Source of the DNA: an uncultured Prochlorococcus sp.
GTDB lineage: Bacteria > Cyanobacteriota > Cyanobacteriia > PCC-6307 > Cyanobiaceae
Reading direction: 5' to 3'
Assembly: GCA_913048245.1 (NCBI GenBank)
Contig: CAJWWR010000010.1
Location: 1-32,806, forward strand
Length of the DNA: 32,806 nucleotides
Below are positions 18,384 through 26,111 of the stretch, in pieces; the first letter of the stretch is position 1; the number at the start of each line of letters is the position of its first letter. The position numbers and the translations under genes are program-made. Under the pieces are notes generated by a model. That model had not been told where the DNA came from. It worked only from the letters and a program-made list of their open reading frames with translations, and searched no databases.

Positions 18384-19139
18384 TTATCCAAATAAGATTT
18401 GAGTAAGAAGTACATCCATTAAAGATACTGTAACAAGTGTCATTACTACTGCACCTGTAGTACTTGTTCCAACTTCTTTGGGACCACCCCTTGTAGTAAG
18501 CCCCCACCCACATGCAATTATGGCAATTTGCAGTCCAAATATAACTGACTTTATAACCATTGAACCTAAATCATGTGGCGTTAAACTAAATGATCCAAGT
18601 CTTATGGAATCTATAAATTTGTCAGGTTCCACACCATAAAAAATTTCACTAAAGATTTGCCCACTCCATAGCCCAACCATGAGAAATAAAAAACATTGAA
18701 TTGGTGACATTATTACCATTGACAATATTCTTGGGACTACTAAATATTGAACTGGATCTGTTTTTAGCATTGTAATAGCGTCTATTTGTTCAGTAACTTT
18801 CATAGTCCCCAATTGTGCGGCATATGCAGTAGCAACTTTACCAGTCATCAATGTTGCTGTAAGTAATGGAGCCATTTCTCTTGCCATGCCAACTGCTAAT
18901 AAACCCCCTATTCTATCTTTTAAACCTAATACTGAAAGTTCAGATGCAATTTGAATATTAAAAACTGTTCCTGCTGCTATTCCTGTGATCAGTACAATTA
19001 AGAAACTTCCTGGTCCAGCTTCCATTAATTGTTCTGATAAATCGTTTCTTGAGATTTTGCCTCTAAATATATAACTGATTGCTTGACCTCCTATGAGGAG
19101 GCTTTTGAAAAGTCTTTTAAAGGATTTTGGAAAACGCAT
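18384..19139 (-). CDS. mlaE: MlaE/TGD1-type lipid ABC transporter permease
   Basis: A 251-residue inner-membrane permease with about five to six hydrophobic segments. Family marks of the MlaE (DUF140) permeases are clear: GIAAGTVFNIQIASELSVLG, REMAPLLTATLMTGKVATAYAAQLGTM-V-EQIDA, and the late CGWGLTTRGGPKEVGTSTTGAVV. In Gram-negatives MlaE, with an ATPase and an MCE protein, moves phospholipids between the membranes; the chloroplast relative TGD1 imports lipids to the thylakoid. The ATPase and MCE partners are not in this window. DUF3119, DUF3086 and plsY follow closely. The gene starts 9 bases after the sugar transporter stop. Confidence 0.92.
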   Translation of the reverse strand: MRFPKSFKRLFKSLLIGGQAISYIFRGKISRNDLSEQLMEAGPGSFLIVLITGIAAGTVFNIQIASELSVLGLKDRIGGLLAVGMAREMAPLLTATLMTGKVATAYAAQLGTMKVTEQIDAITMLKTDPVQYLVVPRILSMVIMSPIQCFLFLMVGLWSGQIFSEIFYGVEPDKFIDSIRLGSFSLTPHDLGSMVIKSVIFGLQIAIIACGWGLTTRGGPKEVGTSTTGAVVMTLVTVSLMDVLLTQILFG

Positions 19140-19148
19140 TTTTATAAT

Positions 19149-20540
19149 TTACTGAAAAACTAATCGTTTATCCCATTTTCTCATAACCAAAAGCCCTAAG
19201 ATCACTAATAATGAAGGTATCAGACCTATACAGATTCTAATAGTTAATTGAGCTAACGAGGACTGTTGAATTATATTAATCGAATTCTCATCTATGATGC
19301 ATGCTTTATATCCAGATATGAATAATAAAACACCAAGTATTTGTACTGCGATTCCTATGCCAATCTTTTGAACTAAAACCATCCATGCTGTGTATATTCC
19401 AGCTGGTTTCTCGGGGTCTTCATCAATCGCATCTGGTAAAAGGGACCAAGGTATTAAATAAGCCGTTGATGCGCCTACTCCTATTAAACAAATAATTATA
19501 AATAACAAAATAAATAAAAGAATGTTGTTACCCTCTTGCAGGAAATCAAATCCTAATCCAGATGTTTTTAGGAAAGATGGGAAGAATAATGCAGCAGTAC
19601 AAGAAATTATCCATAAAATCGATCCATACTTAAGCGCTATTAATCTTCCAGCACTATTTGATACTTTGCTCCATACTTGTAGACCAATTAAGGCGCTTAC
19701 CATAAAAGGAATTGGAGCTAATACTGCTAAATCAGTTGGCACATTTAAAACGTCTTCTACATAAATAATCGCTACGGTTTGCATTAACTGCAAACTACAC
19801 CATAACAATATATATAAGGCTATAACTTTTCTGAACTTCTTATTACTAAAAATTCTCTGAAATTGAAGCATTATGGCTTCTGCTTTACCTGTTGGTTTTC
19901 TGGCTGTTTTTGCAAACCTGGCTAGCCCCCAGCAGGATATCAAAGTAGTCAGAAAGACAATAATACCACTAAGTTTTCCTATTAAGAAATAGTTCTCAAC
20001 TGTTTGAACTCTGATTAATATTACTCCAGCAATTATTAAGCCACTTAAACTCGCAATAATTGATCCTGTAAATCTTGCTGCGTTTAGTTGTGTCCTTACT
20101 GAAGTCTCCTCGGATATTTCAGTTGATAAAGCGGCAAATGGAAGATTGACTCCTGTATAACCTGTCATCAAGATTATGGATATTAGCCCATAATAAATTG
20201 TTTTTTGAATTATGTTTCCTGGGGGAATCCACCAAATCGCAGCTATCGAAAAGGCAAGTGGAACTGATGAAATAATCATCCAAGGAATTCTTGGCCCCCA
20301 TTTAGTACGCGTTTTGTCGCTTAACCTTCCAATTAAAGGATCATTGATCGCATCCCATAGTTTTATAGTCATTAATATAGAACCAGCTATCAATGCGGGT
20401 AAACCAGCTGAGCAAGTTAGAAATCTAAATAGATGAAAACCTAATAAAGTTGCTGCGAGACCCGTCCCGGCATCGCCAAGACCATAAGAGAGCATTAATC
20501 TCGTATTTTTTTTATTTATATTTGAGTGAGAATTTTTCAA
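19149..20540 (-). CDS. glcH: GPH-family (MelB-like) sugar:cation symporter, probable glucose transporter GlcH
   Basis: A 463-residue MFS protein with about 12 membrane segments. The N-terminal part matches the glycoside-pentoside-hexuronide symporters: LSYGLGDAGTG followed by LWDAINDPLIGRLSDKTRTKWGPRIPW. Asp63 and Asp67 occupy the places of the MelB Na+-site aspartates (D55/D59), suggesting cation-coupled sugar uptake. From memory, gene order between kaiC and ftsZ in Prochlorococcus SS120 places the experimentally studied glucose transporter Pro1404 (GlcH, formerly annotated melB) here; this needs an alignment. The start is TTG at 20540; ATG at 20495, just before LSYGLGD, is the alternative. 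It diverges from a tRNA and is close to glgX. Substrate cannot be read from sequence alone. Confidence 0.85.
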   Translation of the reverse strand: MKNSHSNINKKNTRLMLSYGLGDAGTGLAATLLGFHLFRFLTCSAGLPALIAGSILMTIKLWDAINDPLIGRLSDKTRTKWGPRIPWMIISSVPLAFSIAAIWWIPPGNIIQKTIYYGLISIILMTGYTGVNLPFAALSTEISEETSVRTQLNAARFTGSIIASLSGLIIAGVILIRVQTVENYFLIGKLSGIIVFLTTLISCWGLARFAKTARKPTGKAEAIMLQFQRIFSNKKFRKVIALYILLWCSLQLMQTVAIIYVEDVLNVPTDLAVLAPIPFMVSALIGLQVWSKVSNSAGRLIALKYGSILWIISCTAALFFPSFLKTSGLGFDFLQEGNNILLFILLFIIICLIGVGASTAYLIPWSLLPDAIDEDPEKPAGIYTAWMVLVQKIGIGIAVQILGVLLFISGYKACIIDENSINIIQQSSLAQLTIRICIGLIPSLLVILGLLVMRKWDKRLVFQ

Positions 20541-20604
20541 TCTTTGGAACTCTGTTGGTTGCTTTGCTAATGTATTATTGCAGAGGTAAGTTTTTTTGCA
20601 TCCT

Positions 20605-20675
20605 GCGGGCGTGGTTTAGTGGTAAAACCTCAGCCTTCCAAGCTGAAGATGCGGGTTCGATTCCCGCCGCCCGCT
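20605..20675 (+). tRNA. trnG: tRNA-Gly (anticodon TCC)
   Basis: A full 71-base cloverleaf. Acceptor GCGGGCG (20605-20611) pairs with CGCCCGC (20668-20674), with T20675 as discriminator. The anticodon arm is TCAGC, loop CTTCCAA (20635-20641), GCTGA, so the anticodon is TCC (20637-20639), reading GGA and GGG. The T arm is GCGGG, TTCGATT, CCCGC. CCA is not encoded. The discriminator base is also the first base of the glgX stop codon on the other strand. Confidence 0.97.
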
Positions 20676-22759
20676 TAATCATTTTTAATACTTGTCTCAT
20701 ATATTTTTTTAGAGATAAGCAGAATGGCGCTTCTGCTTTCTAGATCAACTGAATTCCCTGATATTTGTTTAGGTTCAGTGATATTAGAATCTGCTGTGTC
20801 TATGATCTTTAGCCATTTGCTTGTACTTTTTGGTAAACAAAAATTAATATTTTTTTTATATGCATTTAAACCACACCAAAGAATAGGACTACTCTTATTT
20901 ATGCTAAAAGCTAATGTATGAGACCAACTACTCCAATCAGGATTGTTGATAGTTGTTCCATGCCAATATATTTCTGGGAGATTCTCCCTGCTTGATTTGT
21001 TCATTGGATTTATGAACTTAGATAATTTTTTTCTTATACGTATGAGTTTCTTTACAAAAGCTAATAATTCAAGGTCTTGGTCTTTTTCATTCCAATTCAT
21101 CCATGCTAAAGAATTATCTTGACACCAAGTGTTATTATTCCCTCCTTGAGATCTCCCAACTTCGTCTCCCATAAGTAACATTGGAACACCTCTTGATATT
21201 AATAATGTAAAGAGAAGATTTCTTTGCTGTTTTTTTCTTAAGGAATTGACTCCTAAATCATTAGAGGGTCCCTCTACTCCATGATTCCAAGAGTTGTTAT
21301 GATTTTCTCCATCTTTGTTTTGTTCCCTATTAGAAAAATTATATTTGTTATTAAAACTTACTAAATCTTTTAATGTAAATCCATCATGGGCAGTAATGAA
21401 ATTAATTGATTTGGGGTATGTATTCTTACCTTCATAAGTATTAGGACTTATCTGCAATTTGCTAGATAAATTCCATGCAGTATCGTCTTCACCTTTCCAG
21501 AATTTTCTCGAATCATCTCTAAAATATCCATTCCAAGTGAAAACATTTTTTGCTGGAAAATCTTTTGATTTATATAAACCTCCGCAATCCCATGGTTCAC
21601 TTATAAATTTTACTTCAGTTAATTCCGGATCTGATTCTAGGTCTTCAAAAAAAGGAGGATTTAAAAGGGGAATTAAATTTTCTCCTCGCGATAATGCTAT
21701 TCCAAGATCAAATCTAAATCCATCTACACCTAATTCGTTAGCCCAACACTTTAATGATTCTATAATAAGTCTTCTTACTAATCCTCTATTAGCGGCAATT
21801 GTATTTCCGCATCCAGTGACATCCTGGAAGTTTTTCTTTTTATCTATGAAGTAAAAGAGACTTTCATCAAAGCCTTTCCAAGACAAAATCGGACCATCTT
21901 TGTTCCCTTCAGATGTGTGATTGTAGACAACATCCAGAATTACTTCAATATTATGATAATGACATGCTTCTACAAATTTCCTAAACTCCTTCCTACTACC
22001 CTCTGAAGATGAATTTGTAAAATATTGAAAATGAGGTGCAAACCAATTAATTGGACTATACCCCCAATAATTTTGTAATCCATTTGGTGCATCATTTGGA
22101 TCAAAACAAAAAATAGGTAATAGTTCAATTGTTGTAACTCCAAGATCTTTAAGGTAGGGAATTTTTCTTATCAATTTCTCAAAACTGCTTTCCTGAGACT
22201 CCGTTTCGACATTCTTTAAATTCTTGGTAAAAGCATTGATATGTAATTCATAAATAATAGTTTTTTCCCATGAATGTTTTGGCCTTGGGAAATTGTCAAA
22301 GTCAAATTTATCTCTTTCGCAGACAATACTTTTAAGGCAAGTATTCAGATTGCTTTCTTGATGGCATGCATTTTCTCTATTGTATATATCCCACCCAGTT
22401 ATTTCACGACTGCAAGGATCTAGAAGTATTTTTTTAGAATAATTAGAATCGCAATTGTACTTTTGGTGAACTCTGAATCCATAAAGAGCTCCTTTTTTTA
22501 GACCTTTTATCTCTGCATGCCAGTATGGCCCTGAACAATGTGAGCTATCTAATTTGAATATAATGTAGGGATTAACTGCATTTTTACTATCAAAAATTAA
22601 GAGTTCAATAAACTCTGCATTAGAAGCTATAACTGAAAAATTTACTCCATTATCAGTTATTGAACTTCCCAAAGGAGAGGGATTCCCTATGTTAATTTCT
22701 AGGACTTCTTTAACTTCTGATTTGAGCAGATTAGTTTTATTAATATTTCTTTCTTTCAT
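20675..22759 (-). CDS. glgX: Glycogen debranching enzyme (isoamylase-type, GH13)
   Basis: This enzyme cuts alpha-1,6 branches during glycogen breakdown. The 694-residue protein has an N-terminal CBM48-like domain (about 25-125) and the GH13 barrel. The catalytic residues are the nucleophile Asp351 in DGFRFDLG, the acid/base Glu388 in SEPWDCGG, and Asp459 in TAHDG. DVVYNHTSEG (276-285) is the first conserved GH13 region, and NNTWCQDN fits the GlgX/TreX subfamily. The start is ATG at 22759, preceded by the 522-bp gap. The stop overlaps the tRNA-Gly end by one base. Being near the sugar transporter fits use of glucose and glycogen. Confidence 0.94.
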   Translation of the reverse strand: MKERNINKTNLLKSEVKEVLEINIGNPSPLGSSITDNGVNFSVIASNAEFIELLIFDSKNAVNPYIIFKLDSSHCSGPYWHAEIKGLKKGALYGFRVHQKYNCDSNYSKKILLDPCSREITGWDIYNRENACHQESNLNTCLKSIVCERDKFDFDNFPRPKHSWEKTIIYELHINAFTKNLKNVETESQESSFEKLIRKIPYLKDLGVTTIELLPIFCFDPNDAPNGLQNYWGYSPINWFAPHFQYFTNSSSEGSRKEFRKFVEACHYHNIEVILDVVYNHTSEGNKDGPILSWKGFDESLFYFIDKKKNFQDVTGCGNTIAANRGLVRRLIIESLKCWANELGVDGFRFDLGIALSRGENLIPLLNPPFFEDLESDPELTEVKFISEPWDCGGLYKSKDFPAKNVFTWNGYFRDDSRKFWKGEDDTAWNLSSKLQISPNTYEGKNTYPKSINFITAHDGFTLKDLVSFNNKYNFSNREQNKDGENHNNSWNHGVEGPSNDLGVNSLRKKQQRNLLFTLLISRGVPMLLMGDEVGRSQGGNNNTWCQDNSLAWMNWNEKDQDLELLAFVKKLIRIRKKLSKFINPMNKSSRENLPEIYWHGTTINNPDWSSWSHTLAFSINKSSPILWCGLNAYKKNINFCLPKSTSKWLKIIDTADSNITEPKQISGNSVDLESRSAILLISKKIYETSIKND

Positions 22760-23281
22760 GATAATTCTATAAATAACAAATAAATCAACTCTTGTATTTC
22801 AAAAATTGAATAGATTTGAGTTTGTTTTTAAGACATATATATAAATCTATATATAGTTTTTCAGTCTTTAGAACTTTATTAAGGAATACTGATATTTATT
22901 AAAAACGCTTACTGACATGTGATGAGAAGAAAATATATTAGAAAGTTAATAAAAAATAATATAAATTTTGATTTTTTATTATTTCCCAATAAATCTTATT
23001 TTTATGTATGGATACTCTTTATATAAATTTCTTTAAAAATCTAGTGATATCAATAAGTTTCTAGTATATCCATGGCGCTTGATCGAGTATGGTTTTTGTG
23101 TGATTACTGATTCAAAGAATCAATCTTTTAGAAATAATTGTCAACAAACTTTGTATAAAGCTTTGCGCCAACGGGATTTTCGGTTGCCGTATTTGGATTT
23201 GCTCCATATGATATGCAAGTTCGGGATATTTAGACTTATTCAAAACAAGTCTTTAAAATCTCTGCTTTAAAAAACAATTCA
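22760..23281. other. 522-bp gene-free stretch between glgX and the HU gene
   Basis: The only gap over 300 bases. Its left part, to about 23060, is extremely A+T-rich and holds a perfect 10-base palindrome CTATATATAG (22847-22856); the glgX promoter must lie here. The right part is different: about half of the bases in 23160-23226 are G or C, against roughly a third around it. Two small hairpins are visible: TGATTC-AAA-GAATCA (about 23107-23121) and AGACTT/AAGTCT (23232-23237 with 23247-23252), the second about 30 bases before the HU start. I see no tRNA, no Yfr1-like ACTCCTCACAC motif, and no convincing coding frame. A structured leader or small RNA for HU is possible. Confidence 0.45.
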
Positions 23282-23557
23282 ATGAACAAAGCTGACTTAG
23301 TAAATCTTGTTGCTGCTCGTACCGAGCTCACAAAAACAGATGTTTCTTTAGTTGTTGATGCAGCTATTGAAACTATCGTAGATTCAGTAGTGGAAGGCAA
23401 AAAAGTCTCCATACTTGGATTCGGTTCATTTGAACCAAGAGATCGTTCTGCAAGACAGGGATTAAACCCTAAAACAGGCGAAAAAATTGCAATCCCTGCT
23501 AAAAGAGTACCTACATTTTCAGCAGGAAAATTGTTTAAGGATAGGGTGCAGGGCTAA
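23282..23557 (+). CDS. hup: HU family DNA-binding protein
   Basis: HU is a small nucleoid protein that bends and compacts DNA without strict sequence preference. The 91-residue protein begins MNKADLVNLVAARTELTK, carries the hinge and arm motif GFGSFEPRDRSARQGLNPKTG, and ends at the normal family length. It starts with ATG and has no Shine-Dalgarno sequence in the preceding A-rich stretch. A clear hairpin terminator follows 28 bases after the stop, so it is probably transcribed alone with the leader described upstream. Confidence 0.97.
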   Translation: MNKADLVNLVAARTELTKTDVSLVVDAAIETIVDSVVEGKKVSILGFGSFEPRDRSARQGLNPKTGEKIAIPAKRVPTFSAGKLFKDRVQG

Positions 23558-23580
23558 TATAGCTAACCTCCATATTCTTA

Positions 23581-23610
23581 CAAAGGGCTCTTATAATGAG
23601 CCCCTTTTTT
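23581..23610 (+). terminator. Rho-independent terminator of the HU gene
   Basis: Stem GGGCTC (23585-23590) pairs with GAGCCC (23598-23603) around the loop TTATAAT, followed by C and a run of six T. The AAA before the stem can extend it by pairing with the first T's past one bulged C. It is the clearest terminator in the window. Confidence 0.9.
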
Positions 23611-23670
23611 ATTTTTCAATCCAATCAATTTGAAATACTAGAATCAATTTAAGATTGTAAGTTCTAAGCA

Positions 23671-23982
23671 ATGTTTTTTTTTAAAGCATTTTTTTATTTG
23701 TTAATCTCACTTTATTTTGTTTCTCCAAGAGTTACAAGATCGATGGATTTATTTTTCTTAAATGAGATAAAATATTGTCTGGATAATCAATTAAAAGACA
23801 AATGTAAAGAAATAATTTTAGAATTAGAAGCTCTTCAGACTATTGAAGAGGAAAAAGGCAATTTTAGATGTCAAACAAGTATCCTGGGTCTTCAATCTGA
23901 ACTAATTAAGGCTATTAATTCCAATCATAGAAATTTCGATTTTGAAGGAGTTTCGATTACATTCGTAATTAAAAATTGTTAA
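23671..23982 (+). CDS. Small exported protein with four cysteines, function unknown
   Basis: A 103-residue protein with an N-terminal hydrophobic stretch (3-20) that looks like a signal peptide or anchor. The remaining part has four Cys (in EIKYCLDN, DKCKE, NFRCQTS and the C-terminal KNC) spread over predicted helices. The Cys count is compatible with disulfides outside the cytoplasm. I do not recognise a family. ATG start, no Shine-Dalgarno sequence; it lies 60 bases after the HU terminator with its own transcription likely. Confidence 0.65.
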   Translation: MFFFKAFFYLLISLYFVSPRVTRSMDLFFLNEIKYCLDNQLKDKCKEIILELEALQTIEEEKGNFRCQTSILGLQSELIKAINSNHRNFDFEGVSITFVIKNC

Positions 23983-24035
23983 ATAATAGAAAAACCAAAT
24001 AAATTATAATAATATGTTAAAAATTTAATTTGTTT

Positions 24036-24281
24036 ATGGAAAAAGGTTTTGCAGATAAAGAAGAAAAATTCAACGATAACAGATCAGAACTAGTTACAAA
24101 TAAAAAAGGTATTGCAAAGTTTCTTGAAGGTAAACAGTTTACTTATACATTACCTGGTAAAAAACAAATAAATATTTTTGGATCTCTTGTATTAGGACTT
24201 AATTTAATATTAATAATTGTCACGTTACTTTATTTAAACAATGAATCATTTCATGACTTTATATTTAATATAGGGCGTTAA
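24036..24281 (+). CDS. Small single-pass membrane protein, function unknown
   Basis: An 81-residue protein from ATG at 24036; a TTG two codons earlier at 24030 is possible. A charged N-terminal half (1-46, many Lys/Glu/Asn) is followed by one hydrophobic segment at about 47-66 (INIFGSLVLGLNLILIIVTL) and a short tail. It lacks the chlorophyll-binding motif of HLIPs. I recognise no family. It sits 53 bases after the exported-protein gene on the same strand. Confidence 0.6.
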   Translation: MEKGFADKEEKFNDNRSELVTNKKGIAKFLEGKQFTYTLPGKKQINIFGSLVLGLNLILIIVTLLYLNNESFHDFIFNIGR

Positions 24282-24347
24282 AGATATTAAAAAGATACAA
24301 CAAATAAGATGATATATTAATTATTTATTAGATAAATATTTTTTCAA

Positions 24348-24608
24348 ATGATGAAAACTATAAATATGATATTTCAGATTTTCATAATTTTTATTATTGC
24401 CACAATTTTAATTTTCTGGTTAATTGGATTTAAATCAGCTTTTGAAGCAGATCAATACTGTCATTATGATCTGACAACAAAAAATAATGTTAGTGCTAAA
24501 TTTGGCTGTGATCATGATTTAGAGACTCATCAATGGGTACTCTTTGAGAATCAAGATGATTCAACTCCAGCTAAAATCATTAAAAGATACAGGTATAGAT
24601 TTTTATAA
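24348..24608 (+). CDS. Small membrane-anchored protein, function unknown
   Basis: An 86-residue protein with a hydrophobic N-terminal segment (about 6-27) and a soluble part with two Cys (DQYCHYD and FGCDHD), His and acidic residues, then a basic end KRYRYRF. ATG at 24348 or the next codon, also ATG, can start it. The soluble part is probably outside the cytoplasm. No family is recognised. It ends 3 bases from the convergent small protein on the other strand. Confidence 0.6.
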   Translation: MMKTINMIFQIFIIFIIATILIFWLIGFKSAFEADQYCHYDLTTKNNVSAKFGCDHDLETHQWVLFENQDDSTPAKIIKRYRYRFL

Positions 24609-24611
24609 GTT

Positions 24612-24803
24612 TTATTTACTGTAAATGAATTTAGCAACAAAAATAGAAAACATTGCGGTTAAAGAAAAAGTTAGATATTGACCCAAATCACCTTCACTGT
24701 AAATATTGTTATTTAGGAATATATAAAGGTCTAATAAAGAAGCTACAGTTCCCCAAATGATTACCCATAGTGAGATGTAAAGTATGATTTTAAATTTTTC
24801 CAT
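24612..24803 (-). CDS. Small two-helix membrane protein next to hli, function unknown
   Basis: A 63-residue protein with two hydrophobic stretches (about 6-29 and 44-60) joined by a short polar loop (NNNIYSEGDLGQ). It follows the hli gene by 8 bases on the same strand, so the two are likely co-transcribed. Pairing with an HLIP suggests a thylakoid membrane role, which is inference from position only. No family is recognised. Confidence 0.6.
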   Translation of the reverse strand: MEKFKIILYISLWVIIWGTVASLLDLYIFLNNNIYSEGDLGQYLTFSLTAMFSIFVAKFIYSK

Positions 24804-24811
24804 ATTAATAG

Positions 24812-25039
24812 TTAATTAATTCCAAATATAGCTGAAGTAACTGGTCTACCCTTAAATACTAATTCAGTTAAAATTAGCATAAGAAATCCGATCATTGCCG
24901 CTCTCCCATTGACAAGTTCCACACTTTTATTAAAGCCGAATACATTTTTAACTTCATCACCCTGATTATCTATCCACTTGCTAAATTCTTCCGAATCTGT
25001 AATTGTATTAGGTCCGTTTGTTAATTCTTTATTTTCCAT
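24812..25039 (-). CDS. hli: High-light-inducible protein (HLIP, one-helix LHC-like)
   Basis: HLIPs bind chlorophyll and carotenoid in the thylakoid membrane and help protect photosystems and assembly intermediates under light stress. The 75-residue protein has a hydrophilic lead and one helix at about 43-62 with the chlorophyll-binding pattern ELVNGRAAMIGF (Glu41, Asn44, Arg46). The lead of about 35 residues makes it one of the longer HLIPs. hli genes are known targets of the NblS/RpaB pathway in other cyanobacteria, and nblS lies in this window, but I see no complete HLR1 site upstream. The downstream two-helix protein is probably in the same transcript. Confidence 0.93.
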   Translation of the reverse strand: MENKELTNGPNTITDSEEFSKWIDNQGDEVKNVFGFNKSVELVNGRAAMIGFLMLILTELVFKGRPVTSAIFGIN

Positions 25040-25097
25040 TAGTTGAATTATTTTTTACATCTTAATAAATTAAAAAACTTTTTAGTACTTTATATAT

Positions 25098-26111
25098 TCA
25101 ACTTAAATAAAATATCAATGTAAAAATGACTGTCCACATTATTTCTAGTCTTATTATTAGTTGGCAAATATATTCAATAGAGTAATTACTACATGGATTC
25201 CCCTCTCTATTTATTTCTGGCTTAATTGATATACCGTTTGCATACTCATTTTCTCCTCCCAGTCTTATATTGACTAAATACGCAAATATTGCCTCAGAGA
25301 TTCCAGAATTTGGTGATTCATATTTACTTCCATCACTAAAAACTTTTTTTATAGTATTAAAATAACTACTAACTTCTCTCTGGATTAGGGGTAGGGTAAT
25401 GACAACTAATCTTGAAGGTACAAAGGTTGCTATATCTTCAATCTTTGCGCTGAAATATCCTATATATTTATATGCTCCATATTTATAACCAATCATTGAA
25501 TCTAATGTGCTGATAGCCTTATATGTAAACCCTAATGATAGTGGCCCAGGCAAATTTGGTGAATATTTAATAGAAATTGCACCTATAAAAATCCAGAAAA
25601 GTGGTCCGAAAACACCATCTACTGCATTTTCTGTAAGACTCTCAGTCGCAGATCTTAGTAAGTGCGTTTTGTCCGATTTACTAACGTCTCTACTAACAAT
25701 CTTTTGGACTTTTTTCTTAATTAAGGCAAGAGAAGCTTCTCCTTCATTTTCTACACTTAATGAATTTGATATATCCTTAACACTTGAAATAAGACCTTTT
25801 GTCGCTAGGCAACTTGATAAACCCAAAAAAAGAAAAACTGTGAAAATTAAATTAAACTTTGGCTGATTAAGTTGAATTTCAATAAACTTACCAGTAAAGA
25901 AACTAACACTTATAGTAGAAATCGATATTAAGAATCCTGAGAGAAATAATATTACTTTATTTTTTTCGAAATTTTTTATAAAGAAATTAGTTGTTTTTTT
26001 TATATAAATGCCTATTACTTGCACTGGGTGCAGAAAAATTTCCGGGTCGCCAATTAATAGGTCAAAGCCTATCGAAGAAATTATTATAAAAAATATATTT
26101 ATTTCAGCCAA
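25098..26111 (-). CDS. cobD: Adenosylcobinamide-phosphate synthase (TTG start inside ilvC)
   Basis: CobD/CbiB attaches the aminopropanol side arm to adenosylcobyric acid in B12 (here probably pseudocobalamin) synthesis at the membrane. The 337-residue protein has several membrane segments and the family marks [21 protein letters not shown] at the start, [16 protein letters not shown], and [16 protein letters not shown] late. The start is TTG at 26111, 13 bases inside the end of ilvC; no ATG lies before the conserved start of the protein, which supports the overlap. It is probably translated by reinitiation after ilvC. Confidence 0.93.
   Translation of the reverse strand: MAEINIFFIIISSIGFDLLIGDPEIFLHPVQVIGIYIKKTTNFFIKNFEKNKVILFLSGFLISISTISVSFFTGKFIEIQLNQPKFNLIFTVFLFLGLSSCLATKGLISSVKDISNSLSVENEGEASLALIKKKVQKIVSRDVSKSDKTHLLRSATESLTENAVDGVFGPLFWIFIGAISIKYSPNLPGPLSLGFTYKAISTLDSMIGYKYGAYKYIGYFSAKIEDIATFVPSRLVVITLPLIQREVSSYFNTIKKVFSDGSKYESPNSGISEAIFAYLVNIRLGGENEYANGISIKPEINREGNPCSNYSIEYICQLIIRLEIMWTVIFTLIFYLS

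Noticed and set aside
18380-18415. Longer DUF3119 start at 18415
   Set aside because: It would overlap the lipid permease by 32 bases and has no ribosome site; the ATG at 18379 leaves a 4-base gap.
19522-20436. Plus-strand frames inside the sugar transporter gene
   Set aside because: They are antisense to a well-supported membrane protein gene and show no family features.
22922-23026. A 34-codon frame with ATG in the glgX-HU gap
   Set aside because: Very short, A+T-driven composition and no start signal; expected by chance.
23079-23270. A 63-codon frame with TTG start before the HU gene
   Set aside because: Rare codons for this genome (CGC, CGG twice), no start context, and it lies in a stretch better read as leader or RNA. 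Not supported as a gene.
25050-25070. TTTACA half-site upstream of hli as an HLR1 (RpaB) site
   Set aside because: HLR1 needs two such repeats at fixed spacing; the second is missing here.
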